Shown here piece after piece: positions 32,368 through 40,449 of a DNA stretch of 41,406 nucleotides. The translations under genes and the position numbers were made by a program. Origin of the DNA: Deltaproteobacteria bacterium (GTDB lineage Bacteria > Myxococcota_A > Polyangia > Polyangiales > Polyangiaceae); contig JACQWT010000471.1 in NCBI GenBank assembly GCA_016209145.1, positions 1 to 41,406 of the forward strand, given 5' to 3'. The notes under the pieces were generated by a model that searched no databases, was not told where the DNA came from, and saw nothing but the letters and a program-made list of their open reading frames with translations. The stretch's first letter is position 1. Every line of letters begins with the position of its first letter.

Positions 32368-32700
32368 GTGACCGAGGCGGACCGCAACGTGAACAACCAG
32401 GGCCCGGTCATCTGCGACAGCAACATGGGCGGAAAGTGGTACCGTTTCGAGGGGGCCGCGGGCACGAAGATGCCCACGTGGGTGCCACCGTACTATGGCT
32501 GCGGCACTCACGCTCCCGGCTGGCTCAACGGCGGCTACCCGAGCGTCAACGACGGCCAGGTCACGCGCACGGTCTGCTTCAACTGGAGCGGCAACAACTG
32601 CATGTGGAGCGCAAGCGTCCAGGTGCGCAACTGCGGGGCCTACTACGTATTCCAGCTCCCCAACGCGCCGGCCTGCAACCTGCGCTACTGCGGAGAGTAG
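32368..32700 (+). CDS. Small protein made of a uromodulin/GP2-type D8C domain
   Basis: A 110-residue ORF from GTG 32368. Almost all of it matches the cysteine-rich D8C domain known from animal uromodulin, GP2 and OIT3: DRNVNN..ICD, KWYRFEGAAGTKMP, CGTHAPGWLNG, VTRTVCFNWSG, ASVQVRNCGAYYV and ACNLRYCG fall in the same order and spacing. Seven cysteines are present. Two positions that are Cys in the animal domain (before VP, and in the CC pair) are Trp and Asn here. The reading frame extends upstream to 32308 without a start codon or signal peptide, so the gene is probably missing its 5' end. The domain is extracellular and disulfide-bonded in animals. Its role in bacteria is unknown. The similarity was judged from memory. 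Confidence 0.75.
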   Translation: MTEADRNVNNQGPVICDSNMGGKWYRFEGAAGTKMPTWVPPYYGCGTHAPGWLNGGYPSVNDGQVTRTVCFNWSGNNCMWSASVQVRNCGAYYVFQLPNAPACNLRYCGE

Positions 32701-32747
32701 CGGCCGGGCACGATGCCTCGGCCCTGTGCCGGGCCACGGGCGAATTG

Positions 32748-34208
32748 CTACCGGGCGGCAAGCAGCACCGCAAGCAGCCCGACGGCCACCACTGCCGCCA
32801 GGAGCACGATGGCGGCAAGCGCCGCTCTCGTCCGGGCGCGAGAGGCGCTCGCTGCGGCCGAGGCCCCCGTGTCCGCCGCGGCAGTCACTGCGGCCGGCGC
32901 CACGGCGCCGAGCATGTCCGGGGAAAGCCTCTGGGTCTCGGCGCCGCCCGGCGCGTGCAGCGGCCAGTCGAGCTCCTGCGTCTTGGCACCCCCTTCGTGC
33001 GCGATGGCTCCCCCTGGCGCCGCCGCCCGGGCGCGCGCTGCCGCCCGCCGCCACAGGCTCGTGAGCCAGTTCTCGCGCGTGTGCTCGTCCGCCGCGTCGC
33101 GGCGCCACTCGGCCGTCGTGGCCCCGTTCTGCTCGGCCGACGCCACGAGCACGGCCGGCGTTCGGCCGGAGTCGTCCGCGGCGTTGTCTGCAGAGCTGCG
33201 GGCGCTCGACGCGGCCTCGAGATGATCGAGCGACAGCGCCGTGGTCGGGCCAGAGTCGTCGGCCTGGGCCGGCGGCAGCGTCTCCTCGTCAGCCGTGTCG
33301 GGATCCGGCACCACCGATGGCCGCGGCGGCGGCACCAGGGGCCGGCCGACGATGTCCTCATACGCCTGCCGCAGCGCCTCCTGCATAGCGAGTGCGTCCG
33401 GCCAGCGCTCCTGCTTGTAGTAGCCGAGCGCGCGGCCCACGAGATGGACCAGGGCCGGGGGAGAATCGGGAACCAGCGCGGCGAGCGAGCGCGCCGGCTG
33501 CTGCGCGGCCAGGGCCATGATCTCGCCCGGGCTTGCCGCCCCGTGCACGGGCTCGCCCGCCAGGAGCGCGAACATCGTCGCGCCCACGGCCCAGATGTCG
33601 GTGCGCGCCTCGAGATCGCCTTGCCCCGCGTGCGCCTGCTCCGGCGCCAGGTAGGCCGCGCGTGTCACGGGCGAGCCGAGCGCCGCCGTGCCGAAGCCGA
33701 GCACCTTGATCGCGCCGGCGCGCGTGAGAAACACCTTGTCGGGCCGGATCGCGCCGTGCACGATGTCGCGCGCGTGCGCCGCCGCCAGCGCCGCGAGCAG
33801 CGGGTGGGTGAGGCTCAGCACCTCGGCCGCCAAGAGCCGCCCGCCCCGGCGCTCGCACCTGGCCTGCACCGTTTCTCCCTCCAGAAGCTCCAGCACGAGG
33901 AAGGGCGTACCGTCCTCGGCCACGCCGTCATCCAGCACGGCGACCGCGCCCGGGTGCCCGATTTCGTTGGCCACGTACGCCGCACGCACGAGTTGCTCGC
34001 CGAGCTCGGCGTCGCCGCACAGCTCCGCGTGCAGCATCTTGATGGCGACGGGCAGGCCGTCGCGGCCCAGGGCCCGGTACGCCGCCGCCGTACCCCCCAC
34101 CCCGATCAGCGCGGCGAGCCGCCAGCGGCGCGCCAGCACCGTGCCTTGCCGGGCCCGCAGAGCCGCCTCTCGTTCCCCGCCCGGCCAGCCCGCTCGCGCC
34201 ACGCTCAT
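32748..34208 (-). CDS. Membrane-anchored pseudokinase of the Ser/Thr kinase family
   Basis: A 486-residue protein from ATG 34208. The kinase fold is readable from end to end: IGVGGTAAAYRALG, VAIK (K57), EQAHAG, TDIWAVGATMFALLAG, and the C-lobe helices. Key residues are changed: HRDxKxxN reads HGAIRPDK (catalytic Asp is Ala152, N is K), DFG reads GFG (Gly170), and the helix-C glutamate is absent. Catalysis is not expected. A 150-residue acidic linker and a C-terminal transmembrane helix (AALAAIVLLAAVVAVGLLAV) follow. It is the last gene of a four-gene unit, 29 bp behind the oxygenase-like gene. It may act as a scaffold or nucleotide-sensing partner (inference). Confidence 0.85.
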   Translation of the reverse strand: MSVARAGWPGGEREAALRARQGTVLARRWRLAALIGVGGTAAAYRALGRDGLPVAIKMLHAELCGDAELGEQLVRAAYVANEIGHPGAVAVLDDGVAEDGTPFLVLELLEGETVQARCERRGGRLLAAEVLSLTHPLLAALAAAHARDIVHGAIRPDKVFLTRAGAIKVLGFGTAALGSPVTRAAYLAPEQAHAGQGDLEARTDIWAVGATMFALLAGEPVHGAASPGEIMALAAQQPARSLAALVPDSPPALVHLVGRALGYYKQERWPDALAMQEALRQAYEDIVGRPLVPPPRPSVVPDPDTADEETLPPAQADDSGPTTALSLDHLEAASSARSSADNAADDSGRTPAVLVASAEQNGATTAEWRRDAADEHTRENWLTSLWRRAAARARAAAPGGAIAHEGGAKTQELDWPLHAPGGAETQRLSPDMLGAVAPAAVTAAADTGASAAASASRARTRAALAAIVLLAAVVAVGLLAVLLAAR

Positions 34209-34237
34209 CGTCGGGCGGGACGCTAGCACGGCTGCCG

Positions 34238-35212
34238 CTACCCGAATCCCATCTTCCCAAGCCGCCGGTGGTGCTCGCGCGCCTGCTCGACCATCTCGGC
34301 GATGATGTCCTTGACCGGCTTGATCTCCCGTATCAGGCCCACGGCTTGCGAGCACGACACCGTGCCGGCCCCGAGGTCGCCCGTCTCGTACATGCGCCGC
34401 GCCGCCTCGCCCGAGACGTACGCGATGATGTCGGCCAGGCCGCCGCCCCGGCGCTCGATCTCGCGCACACGCTTGGCCGGCTCGTTGAGCCAGACGCGGT
34501 GCGGGAAGTCGACCGAGTACATGACCACATCGGTGTCGAGCTCGCTCGCCTCGCCCAGCGCGCGCTTCAAGCTCGGGTGGATGGGGCACTCCTCGGAGAG
34601 CATCAGCCGCGTGCCCACGATCGCCGCCTCGGCGCCCAGAGCGAGCACGGCGCACAGCCCGCGGCCATCGACCACGCCGCCGCCGCCGATGACCGGGATA
34701 GTGACCGCGTCCACGACCGCGGGCACGAGCACCAGCGTCGTCACGTTGAGCTTGCCGGTGGCGCCGCCGTTCTCGTAGCCGACCACCGTGACGGCGTCGG
34801 CGCCCATGGCCGCCACCTTCTTGGCGTAGCGGACGCCCACGCACTTGTGGATCCAGATCATGCCGTGCTGGCGGAACAGGCCCACCAGCTCGGCCGGCGC
34901 CGCGAAGCCGGAGGTCTCGACGATCTTCACGCCCTCGCTGGCCAGCACCTCCACGAAGGCCGCGTTGTCGGGCGGAGCAAGCATGGGGAAGAGGTTGATG
35001 TTCACGCCGAAGGGCCGATCGGTCAGATCCTTGATCCGCCTGAGCTCGTCGCGCAGCTCGTCGTTGCGCTTGAAGATCGCGGAAGCGAGCACGCCCAGGG
35101 CGCCGGCGTTGGAGATGGCCGCCACGAAGGGCGCCCGCGACAGGTCCATCATCGTGCCACCGACGATCGGGTGCTCGATGCCGAGCAGCTCGGTCACGCG
35201 CGTCTTGAACAT
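34238..35212 (-). CDS. Nitronate monooxygenase-like FMN TIM-barrel protein
   Basis: A 324-residue protein of the nitronate monooxygenase/2-nitropropane dioxygenase/FabK superfamily. It has the N-terminal GIEHPIVGGTMMDLSRAPF, FGVNINLFPML near residue 68, VTVVGYENGGATGKLNV near 140, and the phosphate-binding VIGGGGVVDGRGLCAVLALGA near 173 with AIVGTRLMLSEE. The family histidine usually found in the GGH motif is replaced (GGA), so classic nitronate oxidation is doubtful. It could be a reductase or an enzyme of acyl metabolism. It starts at ATG 35212, 29 bp behind the glycosidase-like lipoprotein gene. Confidence 0.85.
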   Translation of the reverse strand: MFKTRVTELLGIEHPIVGGTMMDLSRAPFVAAISNAGALGVLASAIFKRNDELRDELRRIKDLTDRPFGVNINLFPMLAPPDNAAFVEVLASEGVKIVETSGFAAPAELVGLFRQHGMIWIHKCVGVRYAKKVAAMGADAVTVVGYENGGATGKLNVTTLVLVPAVVDAVTIPVIGGGGVVDGRGLCAVLALGAEAAIVGTRLMLSEECPIHPSLKRALGEASELDTDVVMYSVDFPHRVWLNEPAKRVREIERRGGGLADIIAYVSGEAARRMYETGDLGAGTVSCSQAVGLIREIKPVKDIIAEMVEQAREHHRRLGKMGFG

Positions 35213-35241
35213 GGATCTCGTCCTTTGCGAGGGGCCTCTGG

Positions 35242-36756
35242 TCAATCGCCCGGCACGGGCTCGACCAGCATCGGATCGGCGCCGAGATCGACCGCGACCT
35301 TGCCGTCCTTCGCCTCGAGATTCTGCGCCAGGAACTTCCCGCCCTCGTCCGGGACGAGGCTGCTCACCTCTGCCGCCGGGCCGGAGAGCGGCAGCTCGAT
35401 CGTCGCCGGCGAGCCGTCGGACCAGGCCACGTAGAAGCGCTCCCCGCCGCCGCGCGGCTCGAAGGCGAAGAGCCGGCCGTCCTTGGCCGAGACGGGCTGC
35501 TCGCCCACGAGCACGCTCTCCTCGCTGTCGGTCTTGGCGATGAGCCGGGCGTAGGAGTGATACGCCGTGACCGGCTTGCCGAGCTCGGAGGCCGCGTCGC
35601 CGCTCGCCTCGCCGGTGCTGATCAGGCCCATGAAGTTGTACCAGCTCCCGGGCTGGCCCATGAAGTTGATCCACGGCACGAGGTTGTTCCACAGGATTCG
35701 GCTCACGCCCGCGGCACGGTTGGCGACCATGGCCTTGACCAGCCAGCGCGCCTGCTCCTCGGCAGTCTGCGGCGGCTGCTGGTCCGGCTTGTTGCGGTGC
35801 GTGCCGAGCTCGCACATCCAGATCTCGGCGCTGGCGTAGCCGCCCTCGTCCAGGACTTGGCGCAGCTTGGGCAGGGGTGGGGGCTGGTAGCCGTTTTGCG
35901 CAGCCGACCAGTAGTGCGTGTCGACCGCGTCGAAGTAGCCGCCGCCCGCGAGCAACGGGACGATCTTGGCCGTGTGCTCGGCCGTGTCGCCGAGGACGAT
36001 GCGCGCCTCGGGATCCACCTCGCGCACCGCCTCGGCCGTGAGCTTGACCAGATCGGCGTACTGCTGGGCCGAGAGCGAGCCGCTCTTCAGCTCGAAGAAG
36101 GGCTCGTTCATCACCTGCCAGTGCTTGACGCGCACGTGCTCGTCGACGTCGTCCTTGCCGTCGCCGTTGTACCGGGCCACGGCCGCGCGCACGAACTGCT
36201 GGTACTCCTTCTCCAGCCCGGTGGGGTACGGCGGCGTGCCCTTCTCGCCGTGCGTCGGCTCGATCACCAGCAGGATGTCCATGCGCTTGCCCTCGGCCGG
36301 GGCGTAGGTGGCGCGGATGACCTGGTCGGTCTTCATCGGCGTGTTCCACTTGTAGCCGGCGCCCAGGGTGGGCTCGACCATGCCCCAGATGAGCAGCGTG
36401 TTGGTGCGGGTGAAGCGCACGTCCAGCTTGGCCACGTGCTCGTCCACGAAGGCCCAGTACTCTTCCAGCGAGAAGCCCATGAGCTCGCGGAACTTGGTGT
36501 ACTCGTCGCCGTAGAGCTGGAAGATGCCGTACACGGGCGCCGGCGCCTCGCCGGCCGCGCCGCCGCCCCCCCCGGCGTCCCCCGTTCCGCCGGCGCCACC
36601 GGCGCCGCCCTGGGGCACGCCGCCGTCCGGGCAGCAGTCGGGCGACGCCGACACGATGTTGTCGTCGTTCCCGCAGCCGCTCGTCGCGGCGAACGCCGGC
36701 AGCAGCAGTCCGCATGCCGCCAGCCATGCCCGTGAACGATCGCCCTTCGCGTTCAT
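35242..36756 (-). CDS. Putative lipoprotein glycoside hydrolase (clan A-like)
   Basis: A 504-residue protein with a lipoprotein-type signal (LAACGLLLPAFAATSGCG, Cys28), a 30-residue Gly/Ala linker typical of myxococcal surface proteins, then a (beta/alpha)8-like domain. WQVMNEPFF supplies a candidate acid/base Glu218, and WMCELGTHR supplies a candidate nucleophile Glu317. VDTHYW near 280 fits the same clan (GH39/GH5-like). The C-terminal ~100 residues resemble a small beta domain. The substrate is unknown. It starts 6 bp after the pentapeptide-repeat stop and is probably translated from a ribosome site inside that gene. Confidence 0.75.
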   Translation of the reverse strand: MNAKGDRSRAWLAACGLLLPAFAATSGCGNDDNIVSASPDCCPDGGVPQGGAGGAGGTGDAGGGGGAAGEAPAPVYGIFQLYGDEYTKFRELMGFSLEEYWAFVDEHVAKLDVRFTRTNTLLIWGMVEPTLGAGYKWNTPMKTDQVIRATYAPAEGKRMDILLVIEPTHGEKGTPPYPTGLEKEYQQFVRAAVARYNGDGKDDVDEHVRVKHWQVMNEPFFELKSGSLSAQQYADLVKLTAEAVREVDPEARIVLGDTAEHTAKIVPLLAGGGYFDAVDTHYWSAAQNGYQPPPLPKLRQVLDEGGYASAEIWMCELGTHRNKPDQQPPQTAEEQARWLVKAMVANRAAGVSRILWNNLVPWINFMGQPGSWYNFMGLISTGEASGDAASELGKPVTAYHSYARLIAKTDSEESVLVGEQPVSAKDGRLFAFEPRGGGERFYVAWSDGSPATIELPLSGPAAEVSSLVPDEGGKFLAQNLEAKDGKVAVDLGADPMLVEPVPGD

Positions 36757-36762
36757 CGCAGA

Positions 36763-38991
36763 CTACCTTTCGCTCGGCAGCCCCTTGGCTCCCTGGACGT
36801 CGGCGCCCTCCAGGCGCGCCTTGTCGATCTCCGCCCCGGTGAGGTCGGCCTCGCGCAAGCTCGCCTTGCTCAGATCGGCATCGGCCAGGCGAGCCCCGGT
36901 CAGGTTGGCTCCGGCCAGCTTCGCCCGGCATAGATCCGCCCCCGTCAGATCGGCTCCGCTGAGGTTCGCCCGCTCGAGATCGGCCTCGCACAGATCCGCA
37001 CCGCCGAGGTCTGCCTTCTCCAGGTTCGCTCCGCCGAGCTGGATCCCGCGAAGATCGGCGCCGCGCAGGACGATGCCGCTCAGCACCGCCGCCCGCGCCA
37101 GGTTGCGCGCCCGGCCGAGCCGGGCGCCGGTCAGATCGGCTTTGGCGAGCTTGCAGCCGGCCAGATCGGCGTCCGCCAGGTTGGCAGCGCCTCGCAGGTT
37201 GGCCGCGCTCAGGTCCGCGTTGGCCAGCACGGCGCCCTGCAAATCCGCTCCCGACAGGTCGGCCCCGACCAAGCTGGCGCCGCTCAGATCGCACAGGGAC
37301 AACGTGGCGCGGCTGAGCCGGCAGCCCGCGAGGTTGGCCCCCGTGAGCTCGGTGCTGCCGAGCGTCACTCCCTCCAGGTTGGCTTCCGCGAGCCGCGCGC
37401 CGGCCAGGCGGGCCACCTTCAGGCCCAACAGATGCCGCAGATCGGTACCCTCCAGGTTGGCGCCGCTCAGATCGGCCTCCTCCAGGTTCGCCCCCATCAG
37501 GCGTGCGCGCGACAGGTTCGCCTGGCCGAGCTTGGCCCCCTGGAGATCGGCGTTCTCCAGGTTGGCGCCGCGCAGGTCCGCCTTGGCCAGCCGGGCCCCT
37601 TGCAGCTCGGCGCCTTCGAGCACGGCCTCGCGCAGATCCGCGCCCTCCAGGTTGGCCTCGCGCAGATCGATGGCCCCCTTCAACATGGCGCCGCCCAACG
37701 TGGCGTCGCGCAGATCCGCCGCCGCGAGGTTGGCCCGCCACAGATCGGCGCCGCGCAGGTTCGCCCCGCGCAGCGTGGCGCGGGACAGATCCGCACCCGT
37801 GAGCTGCGCCTCCGATAGGTCGGCCTCCGCCAGCAGGGCGCGAGCAAAGCGGGCGTCGCGGCAACGGGCGGCGTGCAGCACCACGCCGCGCGCCCGGGCG
37901 CGCCATAGATCCGCGCCTTCGAGGTTGCCCTCGCTCAAGTCCGCCCCGAGCAGGCTCGCCCCCCGCAGGTTGGCCGACTGGAGCGAGATCCGGCGGCCGC
38001 GAACAGCGCCCAGCTCCGCCTCGTTGAGCACCGCCTGCTCCAGGTTGGCCTCGGCGAGAAGCGCCCCGTCGAGCTTGGCCTGGTCGAGCAACGCTCCGCG
38101 CAGCCGGGCCTTGGTCAGATCGGCCTTGACGAGGCTGGCGCGGGTCAGCTTGGCGTCCGTAAGCACCGCCCCGGGCAACGAAGCCTCGGCGAACGTGGCG
38201 CCCGCGGCGCTCGCCTGCTCCAGGTTGGCGCCCTCGAGGTTGGCTCGCGCCAGGCTGGCGGCGCGCAGGTTGGCGAAGCGCAGGCTGCAGTCGATGAGCA
38301 CGGCGTCGTCGAGGACACAGCCCGACAGATCTGCGCCGTCGAGCCGCGCCTCGTGCAGCCGCTCGACCTTCCCGATGTCCGCGCCCGTGAGCGAGGCGCG
38401 CCACAGGTCGGCCTCCGCCAGCGACGCGCCCTCGAGCTTGGCGCCGCAGAGGTTGGCGTAGCGCAGCGAGCAGCGATCGAGCCTGGCGCCGCGCAGATCC
38501 GCGCCCGACAGATCCGCCTGCTGCGCGTCCGCGCCGGAAAGATCCGCGCCCGACAGATCCGCACGCACGAGCCGCGCGCCCCGCAGCGACGCTCCGGCCA
38601 GGTCGGCTCCGGCCAGTCCGGCGCCGCTCAGATCGGTCCCCGCGAGGTTGCAACCGGCGAGCCGCGCCCGGCCGGGACCCTTCCCGCCCGCGTCCGGGCC
38701 GCCCGGTCGGGTGCCCTCGCTCGACGCGGGCTCGGCGCCGGGCCCTGGCGCTGGCGCGTCCGGCGCCGAGCCCGCGCTGCGCCGCTCCGGCTCCTTGCCC
38801 CGCGGCACCACGCGAGACAGGAGCCCGCCCTCGCGCCGCAACGACGGGCGGCCGGCGGGCAGCGCGCCGCCGTTGTCCTGCTCGGCCGCGCGGGCGCGCG
38901 GCGGCCGCGGGCTCTGCTCGGCCGGCTCGTCGCTGCCGCCAGCGGCCTCGGGTTGCTCTTCGGGGCGGGTGGTGTCGTTCTGGTCGGCCAT
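36763..38991 (-). CDS. Large pentapeptide-repeat protein
   Basis: A 742-residue protein. The first ~105 residues are disordered, Pro/Glu/Arg-rich. The remaining ~630 residues are nearly uninterrupted A(D/N)LxG-type pentapeptides (ADLSGADLSGA, ANLEGANLEQA, and so on), over 120 units, predicting a very long right-handed quadrilateral beta-helix. There is no signal peptide. Family members include DNA-gyrase mimics and targeting or scaffold proteins, but the function cannot be set from repeats alone. It is the first gene of the unit pentapeptide - glycosidase - oxygenase-like - pseudokinase. The 15-bp DNA periodicity is due to the protein repeat. Confidence 0.93.
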   Translation of the reverse strand: MADQNDTTRPEEQPEAAGGSDEPAEQSPRPPRARAAEQDNGGALPAGRPSLRREGGLLSRVVPRGKEPERRSAGSAPDAPAPGPGAEPASSEGTRPGGPDAGGKGPGRARLAGCNLAGTDLSGAGLAGADLAGASLRGARLVRADLSGADLSGADAQQADLSGADLRGARLDRCSLRYANLCGAKLEGASLAEADLWRASLTGADIGKVERLHEARLDGADLSGCVLDDAVLIDCSLRFANLRAASLARANLEGANLEQASAAGATFAEASLPGAVLTDAKLTRASLVKADLTKARLRGALLDQAKLDGALLAEANLEQAVLNEAELGAVRGRRISLQSANLRGASLLGADLSEGNLEGADLWRARARGVVLHAARCRDARFARALLAEADLSEAQLTGADLSRATLRGANLRGADLWRANLAAADLRDATLGGAMLKGAIDLREANLEGADLREAVLEGAELQGARLAKADLRGANLENADLQGAKLGQANLSRARLMGANLEEADLSGANLEGTDLRHLLGLKVARLAGARLAEANLEGVTLGSTELTGANLAGCRLSRATLSLCDLSGASLVGADLSGADLQGAVLANADLSAANLRGAANLADADLAGCKLAKADLTGARLGRARNLARAAVLSGIVLRGADLRGIQLGGANLEKADLGGADLCEADLERANLSGADLTGADLCRAKLAGANLTGARLADADLSKASLREADLTGAEIDKARLEGADVQGAKGLPSER

Positions 38992-39139
38992 GGCTGGTGC
39001 CTTGTCGCGCCTCGCTCCGACGGGCGGCGCGCGGAGCAGCCTAGCACACCGATCGCAAGGTCGCCCCGGCGCCGCGATTACCAGGATGCACGGCTTGCGC
39101 GGCGCGGTGCCAAAGGCTAACTGCCAACTGCCAACGGCT

Positions 39140-40441
39140 ATGAGCGCGCGCCTCTACCTCGATGATCCCTGGCTCGTGCAGTTCGAGGCCACGGTCTTGG
39201 GCCACGCCCGGATCGGCGCCGCGCCGAGCGTGCTGCTCGATCGCACGGCGTTCTACCCCGAGTCGGGCGGCCAGCTCGCCGATCGGGGGCGGCTAGGAGC
39301 CTGTCGGAGAAAAAACTAAGTGCGCGGAATTGTTCGGTTCCAGCGTCAGAGTAAAGTGAGCGATTTCGATAACTTGGACCATTTCGAGCACGCTTTCTCC
39401 GACACACTCCTAGGCGGGTTGCCCGTGCTGGACGTGCGGCTCGACGAGGCCGGGCAGATCCATCACGTGCTGGACGGGGAGCTGCCTCCGGTGGGAGCCC
39501 CGGTGCGGGGCGAGCTGGACCGCCAGCGCCGGCGCGAGCACATGGCGCTGCACACGGGCCAGCACCTGCTCTCTCAGGCCCTGCTGCGGGTGGCCCAGGC
39601 GCCGACCGTGTCCTCTCGGCTGGGGGAGACGGCGTGCACGATCGATGTGCGCCGCGGCGCCCTCAGCGATGAGGAGCAGCAACGGATCGAGGCGCTGGTG
39701 AATCAGGTGATCGACGACGACGTGCCCGTTCGCGCCTACGCTCCCGACCCGGCGGAACTGGCGGAGCTCCCGCTGCGGCGGCGGCCGAAGGTGTCCGGTG
39801 AGGTCCGGGTCGTACAGATCGGCGACTTCGACTTCACGCCCTGCGGTGGCACGCACTGCACGCGCGCCGGCCAGGTGGGGCTGGTGCGGCTCACGGGTGT
39901 CGAGCGGCACAAGGGCGGCCTGCGCATCGGCTTCGTCGCCGGGCCGCGGGCCCGCGGCGTGCTCTTCGCCGAGTCGGCGGCGCTGCGGGAGCTGGCGGGC
40001 CGCTTCTCATGTCGCCCCCTCGACGTGCCGGCGGCGGTGGACAAGCTCGGGCGCGACGGCGCCGACGCCGCCGGGCGCCTGACCCGCGCCTACGCCCTGC
40101 TGGCCGGGCAGCTCGCGGAAAGGCTCTTGCCCACGGCGAGCCCTGCGGGCCACGTGATAGCCGCGCTGCCCGATGCGCCGGTGGAGCTGCTGCGCGCCGT
40201 GGCCACCTGCCTGAGCCGCGCACCAGGGGTCGTGGCCTTGCTGGCGGGCTCGATCCCGGGCGGGGTCGACGTCGTGGTGAGCCGTGGCAGCGAAGCGACG
40301 TTCGACTGCGGCCGCTTCCTGGCGCAGCTCGCCTCGAGCTGCGGAGGTCGGGGTGGGGGGCGGCCCGAGCACGCCGAGGGACGCCTGCCGGCGGGCGTGG
40401 ACTGGGCCGCGCTCGCGACGCGCGCGCGCGGCGCGGGGTGA
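39140..40441 (+). pseudogene. Alanyl-tRNA editing protein (AlaX-like) interrupted by the MITE
   Basis: The gene starts at ATG 39140 (MSARLYLDDPW) with the AlaX N-terminus LLDRTAFYPESGGQLADRG. The 113-bp element at 39297-39409 plus one CTAG copy then interrupts it and brings a stop (TAA) after 60 codons. Deleting the 117 bases rejoins the frame exactly as DRGRLGGLPVLDV, giving a 394-residue ancestor. The rest is intact: zinc/editing motifs HTGQH and CGGTHC, and a C-terminal DHHA1-like domain. Because 117 is a multiple of three, the downstream part could be translated in frame from GTG 39320 inside the element, lacking the first part of the fold. AlaX removes Ser or Gly from mischarged tRNA-Ala. 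Confidence 0.9.
39297..39409 (+). mobile_element. 113-bp MITE-like element, copy 2, with CTAG target duplication
   Basis: The ends are GAGCCTGTCGGAGAAA and, on the other strand, GAGTGTGTCGGAGAAA (14 of 16 identical). CTAG flanks both ends (39293-39296 and 39410-39413) as a 4-bp target duplication. The interior is AT-richer than the host and encodes no transposase. Copy 1 at 1-111 is 110/111 identical in opposite orientation, so spread was recent. The parental family is not determined; 4-bp palindromic targets occur among IS5-like and IS1182-like elements. The interrupted host gene is restored by precise removal, which proves insertion. Confidence 0.93.
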
Positions 40442-40449
40442 GGTCATCG

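Noticed and set aside
34238-38653. A single 1471-residue minus-strand frame running from the pentapeptide region into the NMO-like gene
   Set aside because: Its first ~1100 residues are out-of-frame translations of the pentapeptide and glycosidase genes. Only the last 324 residues, from ATG 35212, match a family.
36763-38991. Regularly spaced short DNA repeats that at first resemble a repeat array or CRISPR
   Set aside because: The 15-bp periodicity follows the pentapeptide codons. Repeats are imperfect and there are no unique spacers of constant length.
39113-39139. GGCAGTT-type short tandem units upstream of the alanyl-tRNA editing gene, echoed near 19430-19450
   Set aside because: They are too short and imperfect to separate from chance or common intergenic debris.
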